A stretch of 64,000 bases of DNA from the NCBI RefSeq assembly GCF_000426625.1, contig NZ_KE384548.1, positions 620,001-684,000 of the forward strand, given 5' to 3'. Each line of letters opens with the position of its first letter. Position 1 is the first letter of the stretch. Both the position numbers and the translations under genes were made by a program. Under the pieces are notes generated by a model. It made no database searches. It was not told the DNA's origin and saw only the letters and a program-made list of their open reading frames with translations. Positions 44,668 to 54,304 of this stretch are shown here, piece after piece. The DNA is from Psychrilyobacter atlanticus DSM 19335. GTDB lineage: Bacteria; Fusobacteriota; Fusobacteriia; Fusobacteriales; Fusobacteriaceae.

Positions 44668-46920
44668 TTGAACGAGGTGAAGTGGCTAGGAGAAGAAAAT
44701 ATTTTAGGACAGGATATTTGGAGAAAAAAATATAAATATAGTGATGAAACTTTTAAAGAATGGCTGGAGAGAATTTCTAATGGTAATCTTTTGTTGAAAG
44801 AAGCTATAGTTAATAAGGAATTTATTTTTGCAGGAAGGATATTAGCCAATAGGGGGCTACACAAGTTAGGAAGAAAGATAACTTATTCAAACTGTTATGT
44901 GTTAACTCCTCCTGAAGATAACTTAGAATCGATATTTGAAACAGCAAAAAAATTGGCTCGTACTTTTTCCTATGGTGGTGGATGCGGGATCGATATATCC
45001 AACCTAAGACCCAGGGGAACTGTGGTTAATAATTCGGCTATGGAAACTACAGGATCTGTATCTTTTATGGATCTATATAACCTTACTACAGAGATCATAG
45101 GACAAAATGGGAGGAGAGGGGCACTGATGCTCTCCCTTTCGATTGATCATCCGGATATTCAAGATTTTATAGGGATAAAGGGAGATCTTTCAAAAGTCCA
45201 GAAGGCTAACATTTCAGTTCGGATGACCAATGAATTTATGGAAAAAGTAAAAAAAGATGAATTGTTTACATTAAAATTTGAAGTTTTAGATACAGATCAG
45301 GTCATGGAAAAGGAAGTTAGAGCTAGAGAGCTATTCAAGGAATTGGCACGTCAAAATTGGAATTATGCTGAACCAGGGATGTTATTTTGGGATAGAATAT
45401 CAAACTGGAATCTTCTCAGTGAAGATGAAAATTTTGAATTTGCAGGAACCAATCCTTGTGCAGAGGAACCTCTTCCTGCAGGAGGAAGCTGTTTATTAGG
45501 ATCATTGGTTCTTCCTAGTTTTTTAAATAAGACAAAAGATGAGTTTGAGTTTGATAGATTGAAAAAAGCTGTAAGGATAGGAGTAAGAGCCCTCAATGAA
45601 GTTTTAGATGAAGGCTTACCCTTACATCCATTAAAGGAGCAAAGGGAATCAGTTGCTGACTGGAGACAGATAGGGTTAGGTATCTTAGGAGTAGGAGACC
45701 TCCTTATCCAGATGGACCTCAGATACGGTTCTCCTGAATCTATAGAGTTTTGTGATACCTTGGGGAAGGTCATTATCACTGAAGCTCTAAAAGAGAGTGC
45801 TATTCTTGCAAAAGAAGATGGATCTTACCCTAAATTTGATTTAGAGACAATTTTAAAGTCACCGTTTTTAATTGAAAACTCCGATGATGAAGTTATAGAA
45901 TTAATTAAAAAATATGGACTCCGAAATTCTCAGTTACTCACCATAGCTCCTACAGGGTCTATCGGTACTATGTTACAGATGAGCACTGGAATCGAACCTA
46001 ACTTTGCCTTTTCCTATATAAGAAAGACTGAAAGTTTACATGGGGAAGATGTATTTTATGAAGTATTTGCTCCAATTGCAAAACAATATATGGAAAGATA
46101 CGATATCCAGAGTATCGAAGATCTGCCTGAATCTTTTATAACAGCTCAAAATTTAGATCCTATTGAAAGATTGGAAATGCAGGCTACTTGGCAGAACAGG
46201 ATAGATGCCAGTATCTCCTCCACTGTAAATTTAATAAATAAAACTACTATTGAAGAGGTTGAAAATATCTATCTAAAAGCTTGGGAGTTAGGATTAAAAG
46301 GAGTTACAGTATATCGATCTGGATGTGCTCGTGAAGGAATCCTGACATTGGGAAATAAGGAGGAAGATGAGACCTTAGAACTATCCAGGGGAGAATTAAA
46401 AAGTATAGCTGAAGATACAATATATTACCCTAAAAACTTACGAATTGGCTGTGGAAAATTAAAGGTAATGATTGGATATTCTCCAAGTGAAAATAAGATT
46501 CAGGACCTGTATGTAATAAGAAGTGGATCTGGAGGTTGTGAAAAAAATATTCAAGCTGTAGCCATATTTATGTCCGGGATGCTCAGGTTAGGAGGAAACT
46601 TATTTATGCTGGAGAAATCTATTGAAGGTATCAGTGGCTGTCCTGCTTTTGCAGGAGGAAATGCTGTAGGAAAAAAATTATCTAAAGGTGATACCTGTCC
46701 ACTTGCGATCTTAAATGTATTAAAGGAATTTGAAACTGAAATGGGATTAAAAGACTATGAAGCTGCACAGGCCTTTATAAAGCAGAAAGAGGAGAAACTT
46801 AATGAAGAAACCGATGAAGTAAGCACTCACAATGCAGTCTGCCCTGAGTGCGGGGAAAAATTAGAGATCTCTGGTGGATGTTATTCTTGTAGAGCTTGTG
46901 GGTATTCAAAATGTGATTAA
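44668..46920 (+). CDS. nrdJ: Adenosylcobalamin-dependent (class II) ribonucleotide reductase
   Basis: A 750-residue enzyme making deoxyribonucleotides with coenzyme B12 as radical source, independent of oxygen. Redox cysteine in SNCYVL, radical-site motif NPCAEEPL, phosphate loop APTGSIGTM and the second redox cysteine in GSCLLGSL are present. After the barrel come a TSCPD-type domain (IRSGSGGCEKNIQAVAIFM) and a C-terminal zinc ribbon CPECGEKL...CRACGYSKCD. The start is TTG with GGGGTGA eight bases upstream. No cobalamin riboswitch is visible in the short 5' region shared with HU. Confidence 0.92.
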   Translation: MNEVKWLGEENILGQDIWRKKYKYSDETFKEWLERISNGNLLLKEAIVNKEFIFAGRILANRGLHKLGRKITYSNCYVLTPPEDNLESIFETAKKLARTFSYGGGCGIDISNLRPRGTVVNNSAMETTGSVSFMDLYNLTTEIIGQNGRRGALMLSLSIDHPDIQDFIGIKGDLSKVQKANISVRMTNEFMEKVKKDELFTLKFEVLDTDQVMEKEVRARELFKELARQNWNYAEPGMLFWDRISNWNLLSEDENFEFAGTNPCAEEPLPAGGSCLLGSLVLPSFLNKTKDEFEFDRLKKAVRIGVRALNEVLDEGLPLHPLKEQRESVADWRQIGLGILGVGDLLIQMDLRYGSPESIEFCDTLGKVIITEALKESAILAKEDGSYPKFDLETILKSPFLIENSDDEVIELIKKYGLRNSQLLTIAPTGSIGTMLQMSTGIEPNFAFSYIRKTESLHGEDVFYEVFAPIAKQYMERYDIQSIEDLPESFITAQNLDPIERLEMQATWQNRIDASISSTVNLINKTTIEEVENIYLKAWELGLKGVTVYRSGCAREGILTLGNKEEDETLELSRGELKSIAEDTIYYPKNLRIGCGKLKVMIGYSPSENKIQDLYVIRSGSGGCEKNIQAVAIFMSGMLRLGGNLFMLEKSIEGISGCPAFAGGNAVGKKLSKGDTCPLAILNVLKEFETEMGLKDYEAAQAFIKQKEEKLNEETDEVSTHNAVCPECGEKLEISGGCYSCRACGYSKCD

Positions 46921-46985
46921 ATTTTGATTAAGTTGAAAACCTCTTACTTTTATAGTATTATATAAAAAAGAGTAGGAGGTTTAAT

Positions 46986-47438
46986 ATGAAAATTTTGGTT
47001 ATAAATGGTCCCAATATAAATATGTTGGGCATTAGAGAGAAAAATATATATGGAAATCTGTCATATCCTAAATTAGTAGAGATGATAGAAGAAAAATCTA
47101 AAAAATTAAAGATACAAGTTGAGTGTTTTCAAAATAATATTGAGGGTGAAATAATCAATAAAATTCAAAGTGGATATGGTGAATACGATGGAATTATAAT
47201 AAATCCTGCAGCATATACCCACTATAGTATTGCTATCTTAGATGCGATCAAATCGGTATCAATACCAACGATAGAAGTCCACCTAAGCAATATACACTCT
47301 AGGGAAGAGTTTAGACACCGTTCTGTTACAGCTTCTGCATGTGTAGGACAGATATCTGGATTCGGTCCCTATGGTTACCTTATGGCATTAGATTATTTTA
47401 ATGAGACAGGAGTTGTTGATGAAAAAATTTGTAATTAA
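46986..47438 (+). CDS. aroQ: 3-dehydroquinate dehydratase, type II
   Basis: A 150-residue dodecameric shikimate-pathway enzyme. Active-site segments are INGPNINMLGIREKNIYG (Arg and Tyr), INPAAYTHYS, EVHLSNIHSREEFRHRS and the conserved glycine-tyrosine end GFGPYGYLMALDY. The start follows GTAGGAGG. It overlaps the next gene by 20 bases, so the two are translated from one mRNA. Confidence 0.95.
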   Translation: MKILVINGPNINMLGIREKNIYGNLSYPKLVEMIEEKSKKLKIQVECFQNNIEGEIINKIQSGYGEYDGIIINPAAYTHYSIAILDAIKSVSIPTIEVHLSNIHSREEFRHRSVTASACVGQISGFGPYGYLMALDYFNETGVVDEKICN

Positions 47439-47961
47439 GGCAGATATTATCTTTATAGTTTTATTCATTGGATTTCTTTCTTTTTTTACATTTTTCAAGA
47501 TAAAAAACAGCTATACTCTGTCACCCTTACCTAGTACAAATAAGAACCTTACTCTGATTAGGAGATCTGTAGATGATTTCTATAGTACCTATAAGAGATA
47601 TCCTAGTGAGGAAGAGATAAATGGCTGTGATGAAGAAAAAAAATTCTTCTCTATTTTAGCTGATAATAGTAACAGTGGATTTCACCTCTTAAAGAATTTT
47701 GAATTCCCAGGGACTCCGGCATATACAAAGGAAGTAGATGGTATACCTGTAGAGATAGAAACAAACAACAGTATTAAAATTTGTAATAAATTAGAAAATT
47801 TAGGTTTAGCTAATGAGTTTTATTCTTCAAATGGTGGATGGATCTATTCACCGAAAAACGGTGAACTCAGAGCAAACCTTCAAGATCGTCAGGCTAAAGA
47901 TAAAAAAACAGCTCCTAGTAGACCTAAATGGGGCAACAACATAGATTGGTATTATAAATAG
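47419..47961 (+). CDS. Pseudopilin-like protein with one N-terminal membrane helix
   Basis: A 180-residue protein with a single hydrophobic helix (about 9-30) and a soluble extracytoplasmic part. The C-terminal stretch SNGGWIYSPKNGELRANL resembles the end of type II secretion or competence pseudopilins, but no prepilin peptidase motif (GFTLIE-like) is present, so it is not a classic pilin. I take the ATG at 47419, seven bases after AGGAG and inside aroQ, rather than the frame start at 47401. The basic tail contains KDKKTAPSRPKW. Function unknown. Confidence 0.65.
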   Translation: MKKFVIKADIIFIVLFIGFLSFFTFFKIKNSYTLSPLPSTNKNLTLIRRSVDDFYSTYKRYPSEEEINGCDEEKKFFSILADNSNSGFHLLKNFEFPGTPAYTKEVDGIPVEIETNNSIKICNKLENLGLANEFYSSNGGWIYSPKNGELRANLQDRQAKDKKTAPSRPKWGNNIDWYYK

Positions 47962-47983
47962 GAGGGGTAACCCTCCTATTTAT
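47957..47983. terminator. Bidirectional terminator between pseudopilin-like and OLD nuclease genes
   Basis: AAATAGGAGGG-GTAA-CCCTCCTATTT; the stops of both convergent genes lie within the hairpin region. Confidence 0.8.
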
Positions 47984-49334
47984 ATATCTTTAAAATTTTC
48001 TTTTTTAATTCATCTGGAACTATATAACTACTGCTAGAGATGTTTTTTATAGCAGTAAAAGGTTTATGTCTATAGTTTTTCTTAACCCTATCCTTCCCCT
48101 CAAGTTCCTCTTCTATATCATTTGTAAACTCAACTATCTCTCCTATCTTTTTACTGATTAATCTCCTGATCCCCTTATTTTGTCTCCTACTGACAAGACG
48201 TGTCTCTTCATCTCTCCAAAGATGTTCATCTTTATCATATACAGCTACATATGGTATTTTATATTGATTTAATAATCTTATAAATTGAGGAATACTGCTC
48301 TTACTTCCACATTCCACAATGGAGTATTCATATTTGTAGACTCCTAATTTTTTTGCTAAAAACGGTATAATAATCTTATCCGTCTGCCCCTCTACTAAGA
48401 TCACTTTTTTAGCAAAGAAAAGTTCTCCCCTGTCAGGGTTCATCCAATAGTTCATATTGAAATTTTTAATCTCGTCTCCTTTAAATAGATCACCCTTATG
48501 CTGCATTACGTGGGTCCCGTCATCATTTTTTCTAACTAAACATATAGATTTATAATTATTTAGCTCTATAAATGAACTAGAATGGGTAGTTACATAGATC
48601 TGGCCGCCATACCTGGAAATATTTGTCATAACCGAGTGCAGTTCCCTTTCAGCTTGTGGGTGAAGGTATAGTTCTGGTTCTTCATACATAATAATTGTAT
48701 TTCCTAATAAGTTATACCGAGTACTCTTTGTTACGCTGGCTATTCTCCTCATTATCCTGAACATTACTTCCCTTTGAAGACCTCTACTGGCATATCTTTC
48801 TTCTAGATACTGCATCTCTAAATCTAATTTTTCTATTAATTTTTCTACATAAACAAGTTTATTATTGTTACTTAAAACCAATATAATTTTTTCATATATA
48901 TCTAAGATTGTCTTATTAGACGAAGCAGAAAATGATGGAACAAATATGATCTCTATATTTTCCCTTATATAATACTCTAAGTGCTTTGATAAAGGTTGGA
49001 ATTCATTATTGTTTTTTTTATAAAAATACTCTTTTTTATCTTCAGAAAGAACTTTTTTTATTACAATTTCGTCCTCTGAATTTTTAATATCTTTAAAAAC
49101 ATTCAACTCTTTTAATCTCAAACTGTCAAAGGTGAGGATAAGTTCTGTAGGAGTATTCATATGATAACTATGTTTATTTTTAAAAGTAATCTTATCAAAA
49201 AATAGGAGTATAGCAGATAAAATATTTGATTTACCGTGGTTACTCTGTCCTATGAATAATAAGAAGTTTTCAAAATCTATATGAGTTTCCTCTATAGATT
49301 TCCAATTTTTAATTGTTAAGGTTTTAATATGCAT
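47976..49334 (-). CDS. OLD-family ATPase/TOPRIM nuclease
   Basis: A 452-residue protein with an SMC-like ABC ATPase N-terminus (Walker A GQSNHGKS at 29-36; Walker B IIMYEEPELYLHP). A C-terminal TOPRIM nuclease domain follows (VILVEGQTDK with the metal-binding Glu; AVYDKDEH with the DxD pair). This is the class 1 OLD arrangement, seen in phage P2 Old, in GajA of the Gabija defence system and in retron- or stand-alone nucleases. No UvrD-like GajB or other defence gene is adjacent, so it is a solitary OLD. A role in phage defence or DNA repair is inference. Confidence 0.87.
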   Translation of the reverse strand: MHIKTLTIKNWKSIEETHIDFENFLLFIGQSNHGKSNILSAILLFFDKITFKNKHSYHMNTPTELILTFDSLRLKELNVFKDIKNSEDEIVIKKVLSEDKKEYFYKKNNNEFQPLSKHLEYYIRENIEIIFVPSFSASSNKTILDIYEKIILVLSNNNKLVYVEKLIEKLDLEMQYLEERYASRGLQREVMFRIMRRIASVTKSTRYNLLGNTIIMYEEPELYLHPQAERELHSVMTNISRYGGQIYVTTHSSSFIELNNYKSICLVRKNDDGTHVMQHKGDLFKGDEIKNFNMNYWMNPDRGELFFAKKVILVEGQTDKIIIPFLAKKLGVYKYEYSIVECGSKSSIPQFIRLLNQYKIPYVAVYDKDEHLWRDEETRLVSRRQNKGIRRLISKKIGEIVEFTNDIEEELEGKDRVKKNYRHKPFTAIKNISSSSYIVPDELKKKILKIYK

Positions 49335-49473
49335 CTATTTCCTCCTATTATTAAACTCATTACTAGTATACCTAATGTTTCATAGAAATGCTAGAAATAC
49401 TAAATTTTAAAAGGTTTTAAAAGATTTATTTAGTATATAGAAAAAGACTATAAGGCTACTAGGAGGTAGGAAT

Positions 49474-50379
49474 ATGAAGATAGGTATTATAGGTTTGGGT
49501 AAGATGGGAGGAAAGATTGCACAGAGGTTATTAAAGTATAATCACCAGGTTTTCGTGTATGGACACCATCAGGATAAGGTTGATTTTATGGTAAAAAATG
49601 GCGGAATAGGATTTGATGATATGGATAGATTTATAGAAGAGATAAATACCCACGAAACTCCTATAGTTTGGGTTATGATCCCATCTGGAGATCCTACAAA
49701 CAATGTTTTAATGGAACTTGGGAAAAAATTAAAAAAAGGTGCCATAATCATAGATGGTGGCAACTCCAATTATAAAGATAGCATCAATACAGCAGCACTA
49801 TTAAAGACAAAATCAATAAATCTATTAGATATAGGAACCAGTGGAGGCCTTTGGGGATTTGAAAATGGATATTGTTTGATGGCTGGAGGAGAAAAAGAAC
49901 CCTTTGATGCAATAGTTCCTATCCTAAAAGACCTCAGTGCTCCAGAGGGATATGAATATATGGGTAGGAGCGGCAGTGGCCATTTTGTAAAGATGATACA
50001 CAATGGTATTGAGTATGGGATGATGCAGGCCTATGCCGAAGGATTTGAGATCTTAAAATCTAAGGAAGAATTTAATATAAACCTTGATAAGGTTTCAAAC
50101 GTATGGCAGCATGGGAGTATTATCGAGTCTTTCTTATTAAATCTAACCAGGGATATGTTTAAAAATGATCCTGATCTAAACAATGTCAAAGGCTGGGTAG
50201 AGGATTCAGGAGAAGGACGTTGGACAGTATTGGAAGCATTGGAAAACAATGTTTCTGCACCTGTAATAACCCTGTCACTACTGCAAAGGTTCAGGTCTAG
50301 AAAAGAGGAAACGTTCAGTGATAAAGTTTTGGCAAGTTTGAGGAAGGAGTTCGGAGGGCATAGTATAAAGGAGAAGTAG
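49474..50379 (+). CDS. gnd: 6-phosphogluconate dehydrogenase, decarboxylating (short form)
   Basis: A 301-residue member of the short GntZ/YqeC-type group (classic Gnd has about 470). It oxidises 6-phosphogluconate to ribulose-5-phosphate and CO2. The Rossmann motif IGLGKMGGKIAQRL is at the start, substrate segment IDGGNSNYKDS follows, and the catalytic lysine lies in GHFVKMIHNGIEYGMMQA. First gene of gnd-zwf-pgl; the ATG follows TAGGAGGT. Confidence 0.92.
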   Translation: MKIGIIGLGKMGGKIAQRLLKYNHQVFVYGHHQDKVDFMVKNGGIGFDDMDRFIEEINTHETPIVWVMIPSGDPTNNVLMELGKKLKKGAIIIDGGNSNYKDSINTAALLKTKSINLLDIGTSGGLWGFENGYCLMAGGEKEPFDAIVPILKDLSAPEGYEYMGRSGSGHFVKMIHNGIEYGMMQAYAEGFEILKSKEEFNINLDKVSNVWQHGSIIESFLLNLTRDMFKNDPDLNNVKGWVEDSGEGRWTVLEALENNVSAPVITLSLLQRFRSRKEETFSDKVLASLRKEFGGHSIKEK

Positions 50380-50389
50380 GAGGAATCGA

Positions 50390-51895
50390 ATGGATTTAGA
50401 TATGAAAACATTATGTGACCTAGGGGGTATTGAGGTAAATACCCAGCCTTTTATTTTAATTATTTTTGGAGGTGGAGGAGATTTAAGTCAGAAAAAATTA
50501 CTTCCAGCCCTTTATAATCTCTTTAAATTAGATAAATTAAATAATGACTCCTATATTCTTTCCTATGGCAGAAAAGAAAGAACTCAAGCTGAATATAGGA
50601 CCTTGGTAAAAACTTCTGTTGAGAAAACTTTTAAAGGAAAAAAAGTAAATATTGAGAATAGTTTTTTAGAAAAATTTAGCTATTTCAATGGAGACTCTGA
50701 AAAATTAGAGGGTATAGATAATATAAATAAATATATTTGTAAATTTAAAGGTATAAAAAAATATCAAATAATATTTTATCTGGCGACTCCTCCAAATTTA
50801 GCAAAAAATATCTTAAAGTTAATTCAAAATCTGGAACTTTGTGACAAACCTTTCAAAAAGAAGATTGTCATGGAGAAACCTTTTGGGATAGATACCGTAT
50901 CTGCAATAAATTTAAATGATAATCTGCATAAAATATTTAAAGAGGATGAAATTTACAGGATCGATCATTATCTGGGTAAGGAAACTGTTCAAAACATCTT
51001 ATTTTTCAGATTTGGAAACAGTATATTTGAACCTCTATGGAATAGAAGTTATATAGATCATATTCAAATTACAGTAGCAGAAGATATCGGGATTGGATCT
51101 CGTGGAAGTTTTTATGAAAAAGCCGGTGTTTTAAAAGATATCATTCAAAATCACATGATGCAGCTTATAGCACTGGTATCTATGGAGCCACCTACTAACT
51201 TTGAAGCTGACTGTATAAGAGATGAAAAAGTAAAGATATTTAAAAACATTTCCAGTATGAGTGAGGAGTATATGGCCGAGAACTTAGTTTTAGGCCAGTA
51301 TGGACATGGGAAAATAAAACAGGAAGATGTTGCAGGATATAGAGATGAAAAAAATGTATCTAAAGATTCAAATATGGGGACCTTTTTCTCAGGTAAATTC
51401 CATGTAGATAATTGGCGTTGGGCAGGAGTTCCATTTTATGTAAGAGCAGGAAAAAGGCTGAATAAAAAATTAACTGAAATAGTAATCACTTTTAAAACTC
51501 CACCATTAAAATTATTTGGAAATACTTGCAGAGATATACTTGCCAATGAGCTTATTTTCTCTATCCAACCTGAGGAAAAGATATCTCTATCGATAAATAT
51601 GAAATATCCCGGAGTTGAAAATTACCCTCATCCAGTAGAGATGAACTTTAATTATTCTAAATTAGACACAATCTCCCTCACTGCCTATGAAAGACTGATC
51701 GTTGACTGTATAAAAGGGGACCTAACATTATTTGCCAGACAGGATGGTATAGAGGAGATGTGGAAAGTCATAGATCCTATAGTGAAATATTTCAATAAAA
51801 TAAACTTTAAATTCCCAAATTATCCTGCTGGTAGTTGGGGACCTGTGGAAAGTAGACACTTATTGGAAAAAGATAATAGGAAGTGGAGAATATGA
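50390..51895 (+). CDS. zwf: Glucose-6-phosphate 1-dehydrogenase
   Basis: A 501-residue entry enzyme of the oxidative pentose-phosphate pathway, making NAD(P)H. The nucleotide-binding loop is GGGGDLSQKKL (commonly GASGDL), the active site RIDHYLGKE, and FYVRAGKRL is the late substrate region. It starts 11 bases after gnd with AGGAGG in between. Its stop overlaps the pgl start (ATGA). Confidence 0.95.
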   Translation: MDLDMKTLCDLGGIEVNTQPFILIIFGGGGDLSQKKLLPALYNLFKLDKLNNDSYILSYGRKERTQAEYRTLVKTSVEKTFKGKKVNIENSFLEKFSYFNGDSEKLEGIDNINKYICKFKGIKKYQIIFYLATPPNLAKNILKLIQNLELCDKPFKKKIVMEKPFGIDTVSAINLNDNLHKIFKEDEIYRIDHYLGKETVQNILFFRFGNSIFEPLWNRSYIDHIQITVAEDIGIGSRGSFYEKAGVLKDIIQNHMMQLIALVSMEPPTNFEADCIRDEKVKIFKNISSMSEEYMAENLVLGQYGHGKIKQEDVAGYRDEKNVSKDSNMGTFFSGKFHVDNWRWAGVPFYVRAGKRLNKKLTEIVITFKTPPLKLFGNTCRDILANELIFSIQPEEKISLSINMKYPGVENYPHPVEMNFNYSKLDTISLTAYERLIVDCIKGDLTLFARQDGIEEMWKVIDPIVKYFNKINFKFPNYPAGSWGPVESRHLLEKDNRKWRI

Positions 51896-52536
51896 CCCCT
51901 ATCAAAATATTTGAATCTGAAAGATCCATGGCTATAAATGCTATAGGCATAATAAAGTTTGAATTAGAGAGAAAAAAAAAATTATCCATAGCTTTTTCTG
52001 GGGGTAAAACCCCCATTAGATTCTTTCAATTACTGGCTTTAGAAGATATAAATTGGAAAAATATAAATATTTTTTTAGTAGATGAACGATGGGTCCCATT
52101 AGATAATTCGGATAGTAACTATCAGATGATAAATACGTTTTTATTAAAAGATATTGCCATTCCAAATAAAAATATCCATCATATACACTATTTTTCATCT
52201 ATAGAAATGTCTAGAAAAAAGTATGAAGAGGATCTTTTAAAACATTTTAAAGGAGATATAATATTTGATCTGATATTTTTAGGAGTAGGAAATGATGGTC
52301 ATACGGCATCTATCTTTGAAAAAAATGAAGTAGATTTACTAGAGAGTGTTATTGTGACATCAAGTAGGAGACACTCTCATAAGAGGATCTCCTTAGGGAT
52401 GTCTTTGATTAATAGAGCTAAAAGAAAAATATTTTTATTGGGGCCTGAAAAAATATTGGTTATAGAATCCTCTACTTCTAAAGATCTTCCTATATCTAAG
52501 GTTGTAGATCCAGAGTTTTTATCCTATATAAAATAA
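51892..52536 (+). CDS. pgl: 6-phosphogluconolactonase
   Basis: A 214-residue DevB-type lactonase that hydrolyses the zwf product. Family segments are AFSGGKTPIRFF, VDERWVPLDNSDSNY and GVGNDGHTASIF. The ATG at 51892 shares bases with the zwf stop and follows AAGTGGAG; an in-frame GTG nine bases earlier is the alternative. It completes a gnd-zwf-pgl operon that converts glucose-6-phosphate to ribulose-5-phosphate. Confidence 0.94.
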   Translation: MTPIKIFESERSMAINAIGIIKFELERKKKLSIAFSGGKTPIRFFQLLALEDINWKNINIFLVDERWVPLDNSDSNYQMINTFLLKDIAIPNKNIHHIHYFSSIEMSRKKYEEDLLKHFKGDIIFDLIFLGVGNDGHTASIFEKNEVDLLESVIVTSSRRHSHKRISLGMSLINRAKRKIFLLGPEKILVIESSTSKDLPISKVVDPEFLSYIK

Positions 52537-52549
52537 ATTAAAAAGAAGA

Positions 52550-52573
52550 GGGAGCAATTAAATAATTGCTCCC
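52550..52573. terminator. Bidirectional terminator between pgl and the DUF2628 gene
   Basis: GGGAGCAATT-AAAT-AATTGCTCCC, perfect 10-bp stem between convergent genes. T runs are short. Confidence 0.7.
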
Positions 52574-52577
52574 TAAA

Positions 52578-53063
52578 TTATAGACTAAATATTGTATTTA
52601 CAACAAAATAAACTATAATACCTATTATTACAGCCCTTTTATCAGTTCCGCCAATAGATTTCATCTCATTTTCCATATCCTCACTAGAAATAGATCTACT
52701 TTCTATAATAGTTTTTGATTTTAAATATCTTCTATACACAAGATTATGAAGTAACCCTCCTGAAAGTAATCCAATAAATAATGATGCTCCTCCTACCATT
52801 TCAGCTAGATTTGGCATATATTTACTTACGGCACCTCCTAGGATGTGTACCAATAAAAAATAAGATATCCCTTCAAGGTAGCACTTTCTATAGAGTAAAT
52901 ATAACCAGTTCCCTAAAAATGCCCACCAAGACCATTTCCATGAAAATCCTCCCGAAAGATCTCCCTTTTCAAAGGAGTCTTTATACCAGTTTAAAGTTTT
53001 TTTAGTTTTTTCCAGACTTTCTTTCTCGCCAATATAGGCACTTATCAGTCTCTCTTTATCCAC
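52578..53063 (-). CDS. DUF2628-like small membrane protein
   Basis: A 161-residue protein with a soluble N-terminus, an aromatic-rich segment FSWKWSWWAFLGNWLYLLYR typical of DUF2628 proteins, and three to four membrane helices. The function of the family is unknown. It directly follows the metallophosphoesterase (adjoining stop and start), so the two are co-expressed. Confidence 0.75.
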   Translation of the reverse strand: MDKERLISAYIGEKESLEKTKKTLNWYKDSFEKGDLSGGFSWKWSWWAFLGNWLYLLYRKCYLEGISYFLLVHILGGAVSKYMPNLAEMVGGASLFIGLLSGGLLHNLVYRRYLKSKTIIESRSISSEDMENEMKSIGGTDKRAVIIGIIVYFVVNTIFSL

Positions 53064-53794
53064 TATTCTTCCTCCTTATGCCGTTGATATACGGCTGTTT
53101 TTAATTCTTTTATATATTCTGTTTTTTTAGGCATATCTGTAGCACTTGCATCAGCGATCGATTTTTCTACATCGTAGGGAACTCTCACCAAAGATGTCAA
53201 TATAGGTGAAGATTTCGCTGATTGATAATGTCCTTCTATTATAGCATAAGATGCTTGAGGAATTTCCAATGGATTTCCTACACTACCTACATTAAATAAA
53301 CTTTTCCCACGAAAATTATCTATAAATGCTCCATGAATATCTCCATATCCCACTATATCCGAAGTTGTTTTAAGATCACTAGGAGACTCAAATAATTCTA
53401 GTTTTTCATCTATAGTATTAGTGATATATGTTCTTTGAAAAAGATCTTTAGGTGAGGCATGAAATAATCTTACTAATTTACCACTGATATAAAACTCCAA
53501 ATATAGGGGGAGACTTTTCATATATTCAAGTCTTTCCTCCCCTAACTCATTTTGATGCCACTCTAATTCCTTAGAAATATTTTCCTTAGTAACATAATAA
53601 TCCCAGTTTCCTTTGACAACCCATTCACAATTTTTTCTTACTGTGTCAACTACACTTGCTGAGCTGGGACCTTTTCCTATAAGGTCTCCTAAACAAAATA
53701 TTCTTTCTATACCTCTTTTTTTGATATCTTGCAGTACCGCTGAAAGAGCAGGTAAATTGCCGTGTATATCTGAAATAATAGCTATTTTTTCCAT
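53063..53794 (-). CDS. Metallophosphoesterase (calcineurin-like, YfcE/ApaH type)
   Basis: A 243-residue cytoplasmic phosphoesterase with the full metal-site series: SDIHGNLPAL, CLGDLIGKGP, KGNWDYY, LFHASP and GYGDIHGAF. Such proteins hydrolyse phosphodiesters, phosphoproteins or dinucleotide polyphosphates; the exact substrate is not readable. The ATG at 53794 follows GGGGTGGAG; an in-frame GTG nine bases upstream falls within that site. Confidence 0.87.
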   Translation of the reverse strand: MEKIAIISDIHGNLPALSAVLQDIKKRGIERIFCLGDLIGKGPSSASVVDTVRKNCEWVVKGNWDYYVTKENISKELEWHQNELGEERLEYMKSLPLYLEFYISGKLVRLFHASPKDLFQRTYITNTIDEKLELFESPSDLKTTSDIVGYGDIHGAFIDNFRGKSLFNVGSVGNPLEIPQASYAIIEGHYQSAKSSPILTSLVRVPYDVEKSIADASATDMPKKTEYIKELKTAVYQRHKEEE

Positions 53795-53819
53795 ATTCTC
53801 CACCCCTACTTTATCTATA

Positions 53820-53851
53820 TAAAAAAAACTGTAAGTATCTACAGTTTTTTT
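53820..53851 (-). terminator. Terminator of the 115-residue hypothetical gene
   Basis: AAAAAAACTGTA-AGTATC-TACAGTTTTTTT, perfect stem immediately past the stop at 53858. Confidence 0.8.
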
Positions 53852-53857
53852 TATATC

Positions 53858-54205
53858 TTATTTTTCAAATAAATCTTTTCTATTATTATCCAAGAACTCC
53901 TCTAATTTTAAAATTCTTTTTTTAGATGCTTTGCATTTGTGGAATTTATAGAGGAAGTAATTTACTATGTCTTCCCTTGTCCCCAAAGAAAAATCTGAAA
54001 AAATCTCCATTAAAACATCGCTTCTTTTTAAAAATTTGGTATTTTTTTCTTTTTTCATATTTGCTAGATGTCTTTCAAAGCTAAAAGGCAGCTCTTTTTT
54101 AAAACGTCTAAAATAATGATAGACAATGTTGTCATTAAAATCTTCAAAATTATTTTTATTAATTTCAGATACTAATTCCATTACTTTTCCCCATTTTTCT
54201 GTCAT
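53858..54205 (-). CDS. Hypothetical protein
   Basis: A 115-residue, highly charged, probably all-helical soluble protein without signal peptide or membrane segment. I do not recognise a family. Start MTEKWGKVMELV at 54205, chosen because GAGGGGGAT lies just upstream; the frame is open to 54220. It has its own terminator, and the phosphoesterase beyond has a separate start region, so it is probably monocistronic. Codon use looks like that of its neighbours. Confidence 0.7.
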   Translation of the reverse strand: MTEKWGKVMELVSEINKNNFEDFNDNIVYHYFRRFKKELPFSFERHLANMKKEKNTKFLKRSDVLMEIFSDFSLGTREDIVNYFLYKFHKCKASKKRILKLEEFLDNNRKDLFEK

Positions 54206-54304
54206 AATATCCCCCTCCATTGATAAATAAAATAAAACCCGATACTATTTATATACCTCAGTTTCAATGATTTATCAAGGGTTTAATTAAGTTTTATTAA
54301 TTCA

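Noticed and set aside
47976-49334. Gabija anti-phage system
   Set aside because: No UvrD-like gajB gene next to the OLD nuclease on either side.
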